From an uncultured Anaerosporobacter sp. (GTDB lineage Bacteria; Bacillota; Clostridia; Lachnospirales; Lachnospiraceae), in NCBI GenBank assembly GCA_945787925.1, contig CALZJY010000046.1, positions 1-10,173 on the forward strand: 10,173 nt of DNA, written 5' to 3'. Below the pieces are notes generated by a model that saw nothing but the letters and a program-made list of their open reading frames with translations, was not told where the DNA came from and ran no database searches. Both the position numbers and the translations under genes were made by a program. Below, piece by piece: positions 1 through 5,285 of the stretch; the stretch's first letter is position 1; every line of letters starts with the position of its first letter.

Positions 1-369
1 CAGGCGCAGGATGCGCAAGTATATGTTAGTTCGGTGAATGCGATTGCGAGGACTGGACAGATTGTAAATATCGATGGGACGGGGAACCGGATTGCCTCTC
101 TTGCGTATGGGCATGAGGAAGTGTATCTGTTAGTTGGGAAAAATAAGATTACGGATACGTTAGAAGACGCGATGGACCGTGCCAAGAATGTGGCAGCGCC
201 TAAGAATGCGATGCGCTTACATAGAAAGACACCTTGTGCGATCAAGGGCGACAAATGCTATCACTGCTACAGTCCAGACTGTATTTGTAATGGCTATCTG
301 ATCCATGAGCATGCAATGAGTGGGATGAAGATGGTAGTGGTCGTGATTGGCGAAGAGTTGGGTGCGTAA
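1..369 (+). CDS. LUD-domain protein (lactate-utilisation LutC-like), 3' end only
   Basis: The reading frame is open from the first base, so this is the C-terminal 122 residues of a gene that begins outside the window; the internal GTG at 34 is not a likely start. The segment reads as the end of a LUD (DUF162) domain: a central glycine-rich stretch (IDGTGNRIASL), then VYLLVGKNKI, and a cysteine-rich tail with cysteines at visible residues 79, 86, 89, 94 and 96 (KCYHCYSPDCICNGYL). Related clostridial proteins carry a similar Cys-rich tail with the pattern CxxCxSPxxIC. LutC-type proteins take part in oxidation of lactate through an iron-sulfur complex, but many stand-alone LUD proteins have no assigned reaction, and no lutA/lutB partner is visible here. 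The family assignment is good; the substrate is unknown. Confidence 0.8.
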   Translation, partial: QAQDAQVYVSSVNAIARTGQIVNIDGTGNRIASLAYGHEEVYLLVGKNKITDTLEDAMDRAKNVAAPKNAMRLHRKTPCAIKGDKCYHCYSPDCICNGYLIHEHAMSGMKMVVVVIGEELGA

Positions 370-405
370 GGAACGAATGATCAACCTTTCAAAAATGTAA
401 GGATA

Positions 406-1068
406 ATGTTAGCTGGACAAATGGCTCGTCATATTGCAGGATGGTATAGTTATCTCATCAAAGGAAAACAAAAATGTTTCGCAGTTCTTTGTACTGCACC
501 AATTATTTTAGGGACATTCTTAAAATATAAGAGAATCAACTTGGTTCGAATCGGATTTGAGTATGGGATGTTATTGTACAGCTTATGCCTCGTTGCTGTA
601 GTGCTTTTCCCACTACCAACGTTAGAGCAGGCAGCAAAGCTTAGTACTCATGATATTCAGATGATTCCATTTCATTTCGTAGTCGATATCATCAACGAAT
701 CCCCATTTCAGCTAACAAATCCAATCACTTGGATCAAGACGTTATATAGCAATGTAGTATTGCAGGTCGTATTCAATGTAGTGCTTACGATTCCACTTGG
801 AGTATTCTTACGTTACTATTGTCACTTAAGCGCAAAGAAGATCGTTGTGATTTCCTTCTTTGTAAGTTTAGTAATCGAAGTAACACAGCTTACTGGTATT
901 TATGGAATCTACCGTGGTTCTTACCGTTTATGTGATATGGATGACTTGATCACGAACACCTTTGGTGGATATGTTGGATACCGTATAGTAGCGGCAGCAG
1001 AAGGAATCTTACCAGAGATTACGGCATTTGATATCAAGCTTGACAGACGACAAAAAAACGTTGCATAA
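406..1068 (+). CDS. VanZ-like family membrane protein
   Basis: A 220-residue integral membrane protein with about five hydrophobic segments, near residues 22-40, 52-70, 114-136, 145-164 and 181-198. The VanZ signatures are present: the MIPFHFVVDI stretch (86-95), the IEVTQ motif (157-161) after a transmembrane helix, and CDMDDLITNTFGGYVGY (176-192). VanZ was named from a teicoplanin-resistance accessory gene, but most chromosomal homologues have no established role, so resistance should not be inferred. The start is uncertain: AAGG at 399-402 lies only 3 bases from the ATG at 406, while an in-frame ATG at 421 is 18 bases away. The gene lies 36 bp after the LUD gene in the same frame, and its stop codon is inside the downstream terminator hairpin. 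It may be cotranscribed with the LUD gene. Confidence 0.82.
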   Translation: MLAGQMARHIAGWYSYLIKGKQKCFAVLCTAPIILGTFLKYKRINLVRIGFEYGMLLYSLCLVAVVLFPLPTLEQAAKLSTHDIQMIPFHFVVDIINESPFQLTNPITWIKTLYSNVVLQVVFNVVLTIPLGVFLRYYCHLSAKKIVVISFFVSLVIEVTQLTGIYGIYRGSYRLCDMDDLITNTFGGYVGYRIVAAAEGILPEITAFDIKLDRRQKNVA

Positions 1069-1086
1069 CCATATGCAGCGTTTTTT
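1053..1086. terminator. Bidirectional intrinsic terminator between vanZ-like gene and NAD operon
   Basis: A 15-bp stem (1053-1067 with 1072-1086, one G-T pair) closes a 4-base loop. The stem has six A on the left and six T on the right, so it can end transcription in both directions. It overlaps the stop codon of the VanZ-like gene (1066-1068) and lies 12 bp after the niaR stop codon on the other strand. Confidence 0.88.
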
Positions 1087-1098
1087 GTTATATCATAA

Positions 1099-1602
1099 TT
1101 ATAGAATTAAATGATTCGTTCGTAGAGTTTGTTCAATGAGGTCTAGGGTAGCGACGGAATCCGCCCCGATCGTATGGTAGTGGTCTACGCTTGTAAGCGT
1201 GGTGATGATTCCATCGGAATCCGATTCATATTGTGCAATAAATTGCTTGATGTCACGTCTAGAACGGATGGAGAGTTCTGCATTTAGCTTCCCATAGATT
1301 TCATGGTAGATAAATAAATCAAGAATCCATCCGCCCAGATCCACGATGGTCGTCAGCGCATCGTGCATCTGTTCCTCGTTGTGTGTGAATTTCAAGACAC
1401 GCGTATGTACGGTCTGTTGCTTCAGGAGATATCCTTTCGTCGTAGATAAGATATCATAGCCGGCAGCACGGATGATTGCAATGTCCTGTACGATAATCTG
1501 TCTACTGACAGAAAACTGCCGCGCTAATGTTGATCCAGAAATAGGAACCGTACTGTTTCGTAAAGAATCGAGTATTTGAGCTCGTCTAGTTGTTCCGGTC
1601 AT
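1099..1602 (-). CDS. niaR: NiaR-type transcriptional repressor of NAD biosynthesis (HTH + 3H domain)
   Basis: A 167-residue protein with an N-terminal winged helix-turn-helix (about 5-60, recognition region LARQFSVSRQIIVQDIAIIR) and a C-terminal 3H domain (about 72-165). The histidines typical of the 3H domain are visible at H74, H100 (FIYHEIYGKL) and H141/H143 (VDHYHTI). Family members (Bacillus YrxA/NiaR, Thermotoga TM1602) bind nicotinic acid with a metal and repress NAD synthesis and niacin uptake genes. The length fits the family. Start: AAGGAA at 1613-1618 lies 10 bases before the ATG. The gene is last in nadA-nadB-nadC-niaR, 33 bp after nadC, so it is probably autoregulated through the operator upstream of nadA. 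By my alignment from memory, the glutamate that helps hold the metal in relatives falls on A82 here, with D81 beside it. Confidence 0.92.
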   Translation of the reverse strand: MTGTTRRAQILDSLRNSTVPISGSTLARQFSVSRQIIVQDIAIIRAAGYDILSTTKGYLLKQQTVHTRVLKFTHNEEQMHDALTTIVDLGGWILDLFIYHEIYGKLNAELSIRSRRDIKQFIAQYESDSDGIITTLTSVDHYHTIGADSVATLDLIEQTLRTNHLIL

Positions 1603-1635
1603 AGTAAATTGGTTCCTTTCTTATATGGCAGTTAC

Positions 1636-2490
1636 CTAAATGGCATGAAGGTTTTTTAAGGAGATATCTAGGATTGGCGCAGAGTGAGTAAGGGCACCGC
1701 TCGATACATAATCGACTCCAAGATCAAGAATGTTCTCGATATTCTCTTTCGTCACATTTCCAGAGCATTCGGTCTCTGCGCGGCCATCGATTAGTTTGAT
1801 GGCTTCTTTCATCATATCGTGAGACATATTGTCTAACATGATGATGTCGGCACCAGCTTCTACCGCCTCTTTTACCATATCAAGAGTTTCCACTTCGACT
1901 TCGATCTTACGCACGAAGGAAGCATATTCTTTTGCCATGGCAACGGCTTTCGTAATGCTGCCAGCAGCGCCGATATGGTTGTCTTTTAGAAGAATTCCAT
2001 CGGATAGGTTGTAACGGTGGTTGTAGCCGCCACCCACTTTTACCGCATATTTTTCAAACAGACGCATATTTGGCGTTGTCTTTCTTGTATCTAAAAGCTT
2101 TGTCTTGCTGCCTTTTAGAAGGCTAGCGATGGAGTTTGTGTAAGTTGCGATTCCGCTCATACGTTGTAAGTAGTTTAGGGCCACACGTTCTCCAGAAAGA
2201 AGGACACGGATATCGCCTCTTACGACGCCCATAAGCTGTCCTTTTTTCACTGCGTCTCCATCCTTTACGTAAAGGGTAGTGACCGTGGACGCATCTAATA
2301 GTTCAAATACTCTTTGGAACACCCATAGGCCAGCAATGATGCCGTCTTCCTTGCAAAGTAGTTGTACTTCGCCTTCGGTGCGGTCCCTCATAACAGAGTT
2401 TGTCGTAATATCTTCACTTGTAATATCTTCTTTAAGCGCCTGTATAATTAAAGGATCGGCGTTTAACTTCATGGTGATCTGATTGTTCAT
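1636..2490 (-). CDS. nadC: Nicotinate-nucleotide diphosphorylase (quinolinate phosphoribosyltransferase)
   Basis: A 284-residue cytosolic enzyme that joins quinolinate with PRPP to give nicotinate mononucleotide, CO2 and diphosphate, the third step of de novo NAD synthesis. Family blocks appear in order: ERVALNYLQRMSGIAT (101-116), the PRPP/quinolinate-binding DTRKTTPNMR (134-143), KVGGGYNHRYNLSDGILLKD (151-170), EVEVET (197-202), IIMLDNM (216-222), ECSGN (241-245) and the C-terminal VDYVSSGALTHSAP (259-272). The length is normal. The chosen ATG has AAAGGA 12 bases upstream (2503-2508) and a second AAAAAGGAA almost touching it. A later ATG (residue 7) has no suitably spaced ribosome site. The first 59 bp overlap the end of nadB in another frame, which suggests translational coupling. 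Confidence 0.97.
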   Translation of the reverse strand: MNNQITMKLNADPLIIQALKEDITSEDITTNSVMRDRTEGEVQLLCKEDGIIAGLWVFQRVFELLDASTVTTLYVKDGDAVKKGQLMGVVRGDIRVLLSGERVALNYLQRMSGIATYTNSIASLLKGSKTKLLDTRKTTPNMRLFEKYAVKVGGGYNHRYNLSDGILLKDNHIGAAGSITKAVAMAKEYASFVRKIEVEVETLDMVKEAVEAGADIIMLDNMSHDMMKEAIKLIDGRAETECSGNVTKENIENILDLGVDYVSSGALTHSAPILDISLKNLHAI

Positions 2491-3799
2491 GTTCCTTTTT
2501 CATCCTTTCTATTTCTTGCAGTATTTTTTCTTTATAAGAAGCAGCAAGCTTCTCTTTGTTCTCGTAGAGATAGATAGGAAGGGATGGATGTACTTGATCT
2601 GCTAGAAGTGCGGCATCAAGTGATTCCTGTGCTTCCTCGAATTGGTCCGCCATGGCAGCAGCAGCGCGTTTTGCAAATACCAGGCTTTCTAGCAAGGAGT
2701 TGCTTGCTAGGCGGTTTGCGCCGTGAACCCCATTACAGCTTGTTTCTCCAATGGCATATAATTGTGCCATCGTCGTTTGGCTATCCAAATCTACACGGAC
2801 GCCGCCCATGAAATAGTGCTGGCTTGGAACGACAGGAATGCATTCCTTCGTTGGATCATAGCCTTCTTCCATGCAGCGTGCATAGATATTTGGAAAATGT
2901 TCCAGGATTTCTTTGGTTGGAATAGGAGCCATGGACAGCCATACATGGGAAGTGCCATCTTTCCTCATCTGTTTTAAGATTTCTTTTGTTACCACGTCTC
3001 TTGGAAGCAGTTCATTGACGAAGCGCTCCTTGTTTTTGTTCAGCAGGATGGCGCCTTCGCCTCGAACGGATTCGGAGATTAGGAAGCGGCGTCCTGGCTG
3101 TTTGGAATATAACGTGGTTGGATGGATTTGTATGTAATCCGGATTTTCAAGTTCTATGTTATGGTTTAATGAGATGGCAAGGGCATCCCCCGTCAGATGT
3201 GGAAAGTTGGTGCTGTTTTCAAAGAGGCCACCGATACCGCCGCAAGCCCATACGGTATAAGCAGCAGTCACGGTTTCAATCTTGCCTTCTTCATTTCGCA
3301 TTACAATGCCATAGCAGGTATTGTCTTCTTCCATGATATCTACCATGGAGCAGTATTCGCGTAAGGTCACGTTTGGAAGTGCCTTCACTGCGGCAAGCAA
3401 CTTTCTTGTGATTTCTTTGCCGGTGATGTCCTTATGGAAGAGGATGCGATTTACTCGGTGGGCACCTTCTCTCGTGTAAAGGAGTTCGCCATCCCTTTGT
3501 TCAAATTCTACGCCATAGCGGAGCAGGTCGTCTATGATTTCTCTCGACGAGCGAATCATGATATCCACGCTGTCAGGATCGTTTTCATAATGTCCTGCCT
3601 TCATCGTATCTTCAAAGAAACAATCATAATCATCCTCATTTCTTTCCACACAGATTCCGCCTTGTGCAAGGAAGGAATCGCTATGATCCTCGGCATCTTT
3701 TGTAATCATTAAGATTCTTTTGTCTCGTGGAAGGTTTAATGCACAGAATAAGCCTGCAACGCCGCATCCCACGATTATGATATCTGCTTGCGTTTTCAT
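2432..3799 (-). CDS. nadB: L-aspartate oxidase
   Basis: A 455-residue FAD enzyme that oxidises L-aspartate to iminoaspartate, which NadA consumes. The N-terminal Rossmann FAD site is clear (IIIVGCGVAGLFCALNLP, 7-24), followed by the flavin-contacting DSFLAQGGICVE (41-52). The succinate dehydrogenase/fumarate reductase-type active-site blocks are present: YIQIHPTTLY with H226, RFLISESVRGEGAILLN (238-254), LLPRDVV with R267, QHYFMGGVRVD with H328, and the C-terminal FAD clamp IGETSCNGVHGANRLASNSL (350-369). Only the last part of the helical C-terminal domain is present, so the protein is shorter than the Escherichia coli enzyme (about 540), a length common in Firmicutes. The final 19 residues are encoded inside the nadC start region. 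The gene lies 11 bp after nadA, and its ribosome site (AGGTGAAG) overlaps the nadA stop codon. Confidence 0.96.
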   Translation of the reverse strand: MKTQADIIIVGCGVAGLFCALNLPRDKRILMITKDAEDHSDSFLAQGGICVERNEDDYDCFFEDTMKAGHYENDPDSVDIMIRSSREIIDDLLRYGVEFEQRDGELLYTREGAHRVNRILFHKDITGKEITRKLLAAVKALPNVTLREYCSMVDIMEEDNTCYGIVMRNEEGKIETVTAAYTVWACGGIGGLFENSTNFPHLTGDALAISLNHNIELENPDYIQIHPTTLYSKQPGRRFLISESVRGEGAILLNKNKERFVNELLPRDVVTKEILKQMRKDGTSHVWLSMAPIPTKEILEHFPNIYARCMEEGYDPTKECIPVVPSQHYFMGGVRVDLDSQTTMAQLYAIGETSCNGVHGANRLASNSLLESLVFAKRAAAAMADQFEEAQESLDAALLADQVHPSLPIYLYENKEKLAASYKEKILQEIERMKKEHEQSDHHEVKRRSFNYTGA

Positions 3800-3810
3800 T
3801 CTATCTTCAC

Positions 3811-4719
3811 CTACTTTGCAAGTTCTAACATTCTCTCAAGTGGAGCTAAGGCTGCAAGCCTTCTTTCCTCGCTGATTTCCACTTGTGTTTCATTGTTTAA
3901 TAAAGCATCGCGTACTTTTTCTACGGTGATACGTTTCATATTCGGACAGTATTGACGGATCCCTACGGAATAGAAACGTTTGTCTGGGTTCTTTGTCTTC
4001 AATTCATAAAGAACGCCAAGTTCTGTACAGATGATGAATTCTTTGGCATCGCTTGCTGTTGCGAAGTCAATGATTCCGGAAGTACTTCCGACATAGTCTG
4101 CAAGTTCTAGGATTTCTAACGTACATTCTGGATGGGCAAGCACTAAGGCATCTGGTTTTGCCTGTTTTGCTCGTTTCAAGTTTTCTGCAGTAATGCTTGT
4201 GTGAACATGACAAAAGCCAGTACCAAAGATGAAGTTCTTATCTGGACATTTGTCAGCAATGTATTGTCCGAGATGCTCATCTGGGATGAAATAGATATTC
4301 TTGTTTGGTAATGCTTTTACAATCTTCTCTGCATTAGAGGAAGTGACGCATACGTCTGCGTGAGCTTTTAATTCGCTTGTTGAATTTATGTAGCATACAA
4401 CCGCAAGGTCGTCATATTGTTTGCGCAAAGCTTCGATTTCATCAATGTCTGCCATGTGTGCCATTGGACAGTCTGCGCTTTCATCTGGCATGAGTACTGT
4501 TTTTGTTGGATTTAAGATTTTTGCACTTTCCCCCATGAAGGATACGCCACAAAATACAATGGTATCTTCGCTTACTTGGGTAGCAATTTTGCTTAAGTAA
4601 AAGGAATCGCCGATATAGTCTGCTAGAGCCTGTACATCATCATTTACGTAATAATGGGCAAGAATGACGGCGTTTTTTTCCCTTTTTAGTTTTTGAATTT
4701 CATCGGTTATGTGAGACAT
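3811..4719 (-). CDS. nadA: Quinolinate synthase (4Fe-4S)
   Basis: A 302-residue enzyme that condenses iminoaspartate with dihydroxyacetone phosphate to form quinolinate using an oxygen-sensitive [4Fe-4S] cluster. Family motifs are clear: ILAHYYVNDDVQALADYIGDS (near 19-39), GVSFMGESAKILNP (58-71), DESADCPMA (79-87), YINSTSELKAHADVCVTSSNA (110-130), FIPDEHLGQY (144-153), HPEC (196-199) and STSGI (212-216). C84, C170 and C258 have the spacing of the three cluster cysteines in the short archaeal/Thermotoga-type enzymes. The frame extends upstream to a TTG at 4767, but the ATG at 4719 is preferred: it has AAGGGAG 9 bases upstream and gives the usual family length. First gene of the NAD operon. Confidence 0.97.
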   Translation of the reverse strand: MSHITDEIQKLKREKNAVILAHYYVNDDVQALADYIGDSFYLSKIATQVSEDTIVFCGVSFMGESAKILNPTKTVLMPDESADCPMAHMADIDEIEALRKQYDDLAVVCYINSTSELKAHADVCVTSSNAEKIVKALPNKNIYFIPDEHLGQYIADKCPDKNFIFGTGFCHVHTSITAENLKRAKQAKPDALVLAHPECTLEILELADYVGSTSGIIDFATASDAKEFIICTELGVLYELKTKNPDKRFYSVGIRQYCPNMKRITVEKVRDALLNNETQVEISEERRLAALAPLERMLELAK

Positions 4720-4728
4720 AGTCTGCTT

Positions 4729-4735
4729 CTCCCTT
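4729..4735 (-). promoter_or_regulatory. nadA: Ribosome binding site that fixes the nadA start
   Basis: On the minus strand this reads AAGGGAG, 9 bases before the ATG at 4719. It rules in favour of the 302-residue product over the longer frame that opens with TTG at 4767. Confidence 0.85.
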
Positions 4736-4763
4736 CGTAAAAAATACATATTTACAAATTTTC

Positions 4764-4783
4764 TCAATGTGTCTTTACATTGA
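4764..4783. repeat. 7-bp perfect inverted repeat over the nadA transcription start
   Basis: TCAATGT (4764-4770) and ACATTGA (4777-4783) are separated by 6 bases. The site covers the predicted start of the nad transcript. Its centre (TGTCTTTACA) resembles the centre of the candidate NiaR operator, so it may be a weak second operator; it could equally be a small RNA hairpin in the leader. Confidence 0.5.
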
Positions 4784-4787
4784 CTGC

Positions 4788-4816
4788 ATTATAGCACAGT
4801 AGTTTACAGTTGACAA
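4788..4816 (-). promoter_or_regulatory. Sigma-A type promoter of the nadABC-niaR operon
   Basis: On the minus strand: -35 TTGTCA (4811-4816), a 17-bp spacer, and -10 TATAAT (4788-4793) preceded by TGC, an extended -10. The predicted start is near 4781, giving a leader of about 60 bases before the nadA ATG. The -35 box lies inside the candidate NiaR operator, which fits repression by blocking RNA polymerase. Confidence 0.88.
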
Positions 4817-4825
4817 GACAGGTGT
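4806..4825. promoter_or_regulatory. Candidate NiaR operator
   Basis: On the minus strand this reads ACACCTGTCTTGTCAACTGT, an imperfect dyad of the form ACAnnTGTC-n-TGnCAnnTGT. As I recall it, the NiaR motif in Firmicutes is a dyad built on ACAnnTGTC and TGACAnnTGT; I could not check this against a collection. The site overlaps the -35 box of the nadA promoter, the repressor gene is the last gene of that operon, and the position is what a repressor needs. It also lies 1 bp upstream of the -35 box of the rightward promoter, so one site could affect both directions. Confidence 0.72.
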
Positions 4826-4826
4826 T

Positions 4827-4856
4827 TTGACAGGAAGGAAAAAATGTTTGTAAAAT
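4827..4856 (+). promoter_or_regulatory. Rightward promoter diverging from the NAD operon
   Basis: A perfect -35 TTGACA (4827-4832), an 18-bp spacer and -10 TAAAAT (4851-4856). The predicted start is near 4863. The next gene in this direction is the Na/Pi cotransporter at 5286, so the transcript would have a leader of about 420 bases that contains an intrinsic terminator at 5185-5224. I see no other clear promoter between that terminator and the gene. Confidence 0.6.
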
Positions 4857-4857
4857 G

Positions 4858-4872
4858 CTTAAGAGTCTTAAG
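4858..4872. repeat. 15-bp perfect palindrome at the rightward transcription start
   Basis: CTTAAGA and TCTTAAG flank a single central G. The palindrome starts 1 bp after the -10 box and covers the predicted start site, a usual place for a repressor operator. No regulator is identified for it. Confidence 0.65.
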
Positions 4873-4985
4873 GAATATAAGAAAATCATAATGAATTCCT
4901 AATAGTTTTCTCATGAATTGGTTAGAAACGTTCGGAGAGGATTTGTTAAGATAAGAACAAGATATGATCTAGCAACATGAGTAAG

Positions 4986-5042
4986 GAGCAACCCCTTAGG
5001 TGGTATATATGCAAGCCCCAACTTCATATACCAGTTTTGCTC
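4986..5042. repeat. Nested hairpin in the intergenic region
   Basis: The outer stem is GAGCAA (4986-4991) with TTGCTC (5037-5042). The inner stem is TGGTATAT (5001-5008) with ATATACCA (5026-5033), a perfect 8-bp match around a 17-base loop containing AAGCCCC. An asymmetric internal loop (9 and 3 bases) separates them. Two independent perfect stems in register make a folded RNA more likely than chance. Confidence 0.55.
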
Positions 5043-5184
5043 AAATCCCATACAAATGTCCGCAATACAATAAAAAGAGAGGAGGATAGATGTAAAGGCA
5101 AAGAAGGAGTTGTTCAACAACAACGAGTGATAGAGAATATTGAAACAAAAAGGTATATACAAAAATAACATACAGTCCATTACA

Positions 5185-5224
5185 AAAAAAAGGAAGCCCC
5201 GATGTGAAATGGCTTCTTTTTTTT
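5185..5224 (+). terminator. Intrinsic terminator or attenuator upstream of the Na/Pi cotransporter gene
   Basis: The core stem is GAAGCC (5193-5198) with GGCTTC (5211-5216) around a 12-base loop. It is extended by an A-run/T-run of eight bases (one G-T pair) and ends in eight T. It lies 61 bp before the ATG at 5286 on the same strand, so it either ends a separate small transcript or works as an attenuator. The A-run on the left means it could act on the other strand as well. Confidence 0.8.
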
Positions 5225-5285
5225 GTATAAATTATTAGGAATTCTCAAATAGTATTCTTAGCAAATAGTTAGGAGGACACTGTGT

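Larger units (their letters stand above)
4863..5224 (+). ncRNA. Candidate structured leader or small RNA ahead of the Na/Pi cotransporter gene
   Basis: This interval holds no convincing gene. It is bounded by a promoter (4827-4856) and an intrinsic terminator (5185-5224) and contains several inverted repeats: AGGAAT/ATTCCT (4871-4876/4895-4900), a nested hairpin (4986-5042), and GTTGTT/AACAAC (5109-5124). A strong Shine-Dalgarno (AGAGAGGAGG, 5076-5085) precedes ATG-TAA at 5090-5095, a start codon followed at once by a stop. The layout suits a terminated RNA of about 360 bases or an attenuated leader for the gene at 5286. I compared it with tmRNA, RNase P RNA, SRP RNA, T-box and common riboswitch signatures from memory and found no match. 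The alternative is a decayed mobile element. Confidence 0.35.
4893..5244. repeat. Long-range 16-bp inverted repeat enclosing the intergenic region
   Basis: Positions 4893-4908 and the reverse complement of 5229-5244 agree at 15 of 16 bases (shared core GAATTCCTAATA; the one difference is still a G-T pair in RNA). The arms lie 352 bp end to end. In an RNA they could close the 5' part of the leader against the bases just after the terminator. In DNA they look like terminal inverted repeats of a miniature element, but I see no target-site duplication outside them. Confidence 0.6.

Noticed and set aside
367..408. Possible stop-codon readthrough fusing the LUD protein to the VanZ-like protein (same frame, one TAA, 12 sense codons between)
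   Set aside because: No readthrough context is evident, and the two proteins are complete, separate families; shared frame is a one-in-three chance.
4720..4767. N-terminal extension of NadA from a TTG at 4767
   Set aside because: The ATG at 4719 has a well-spaced AAGGGAG and gives the normal family length; the extension has no ribosome site.
4996..5012. T-box-like stretch TTAGGTGGTATATATG upstream of a terminator
   Set aside because: The conserved GGTACCGCG core is absent, no specifier stem could be placed, and the downstream gene is not an aminoacyl-tRNA synthetase or amino-acid gene.
4977..5168. 63-codon plus-strand ORF in the intergenic region
   Set aside because: No Shine-Dalgarno at its ATG, composition without recognisable domain, and the strong Shine-Dalgarno inside it serves another frame (ATG-TAA).
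4911..5180. 89-codon minus-strand ORF in the intergenic region, hydrophobic N-terminal half
   Set aside because: No ribosome site before its ATG, its start abuts the terminator hairpin, and much of its sequence is the complement of the inverted repeats. It could be a remnant of a repeated element, but I cannot support it as a gene.
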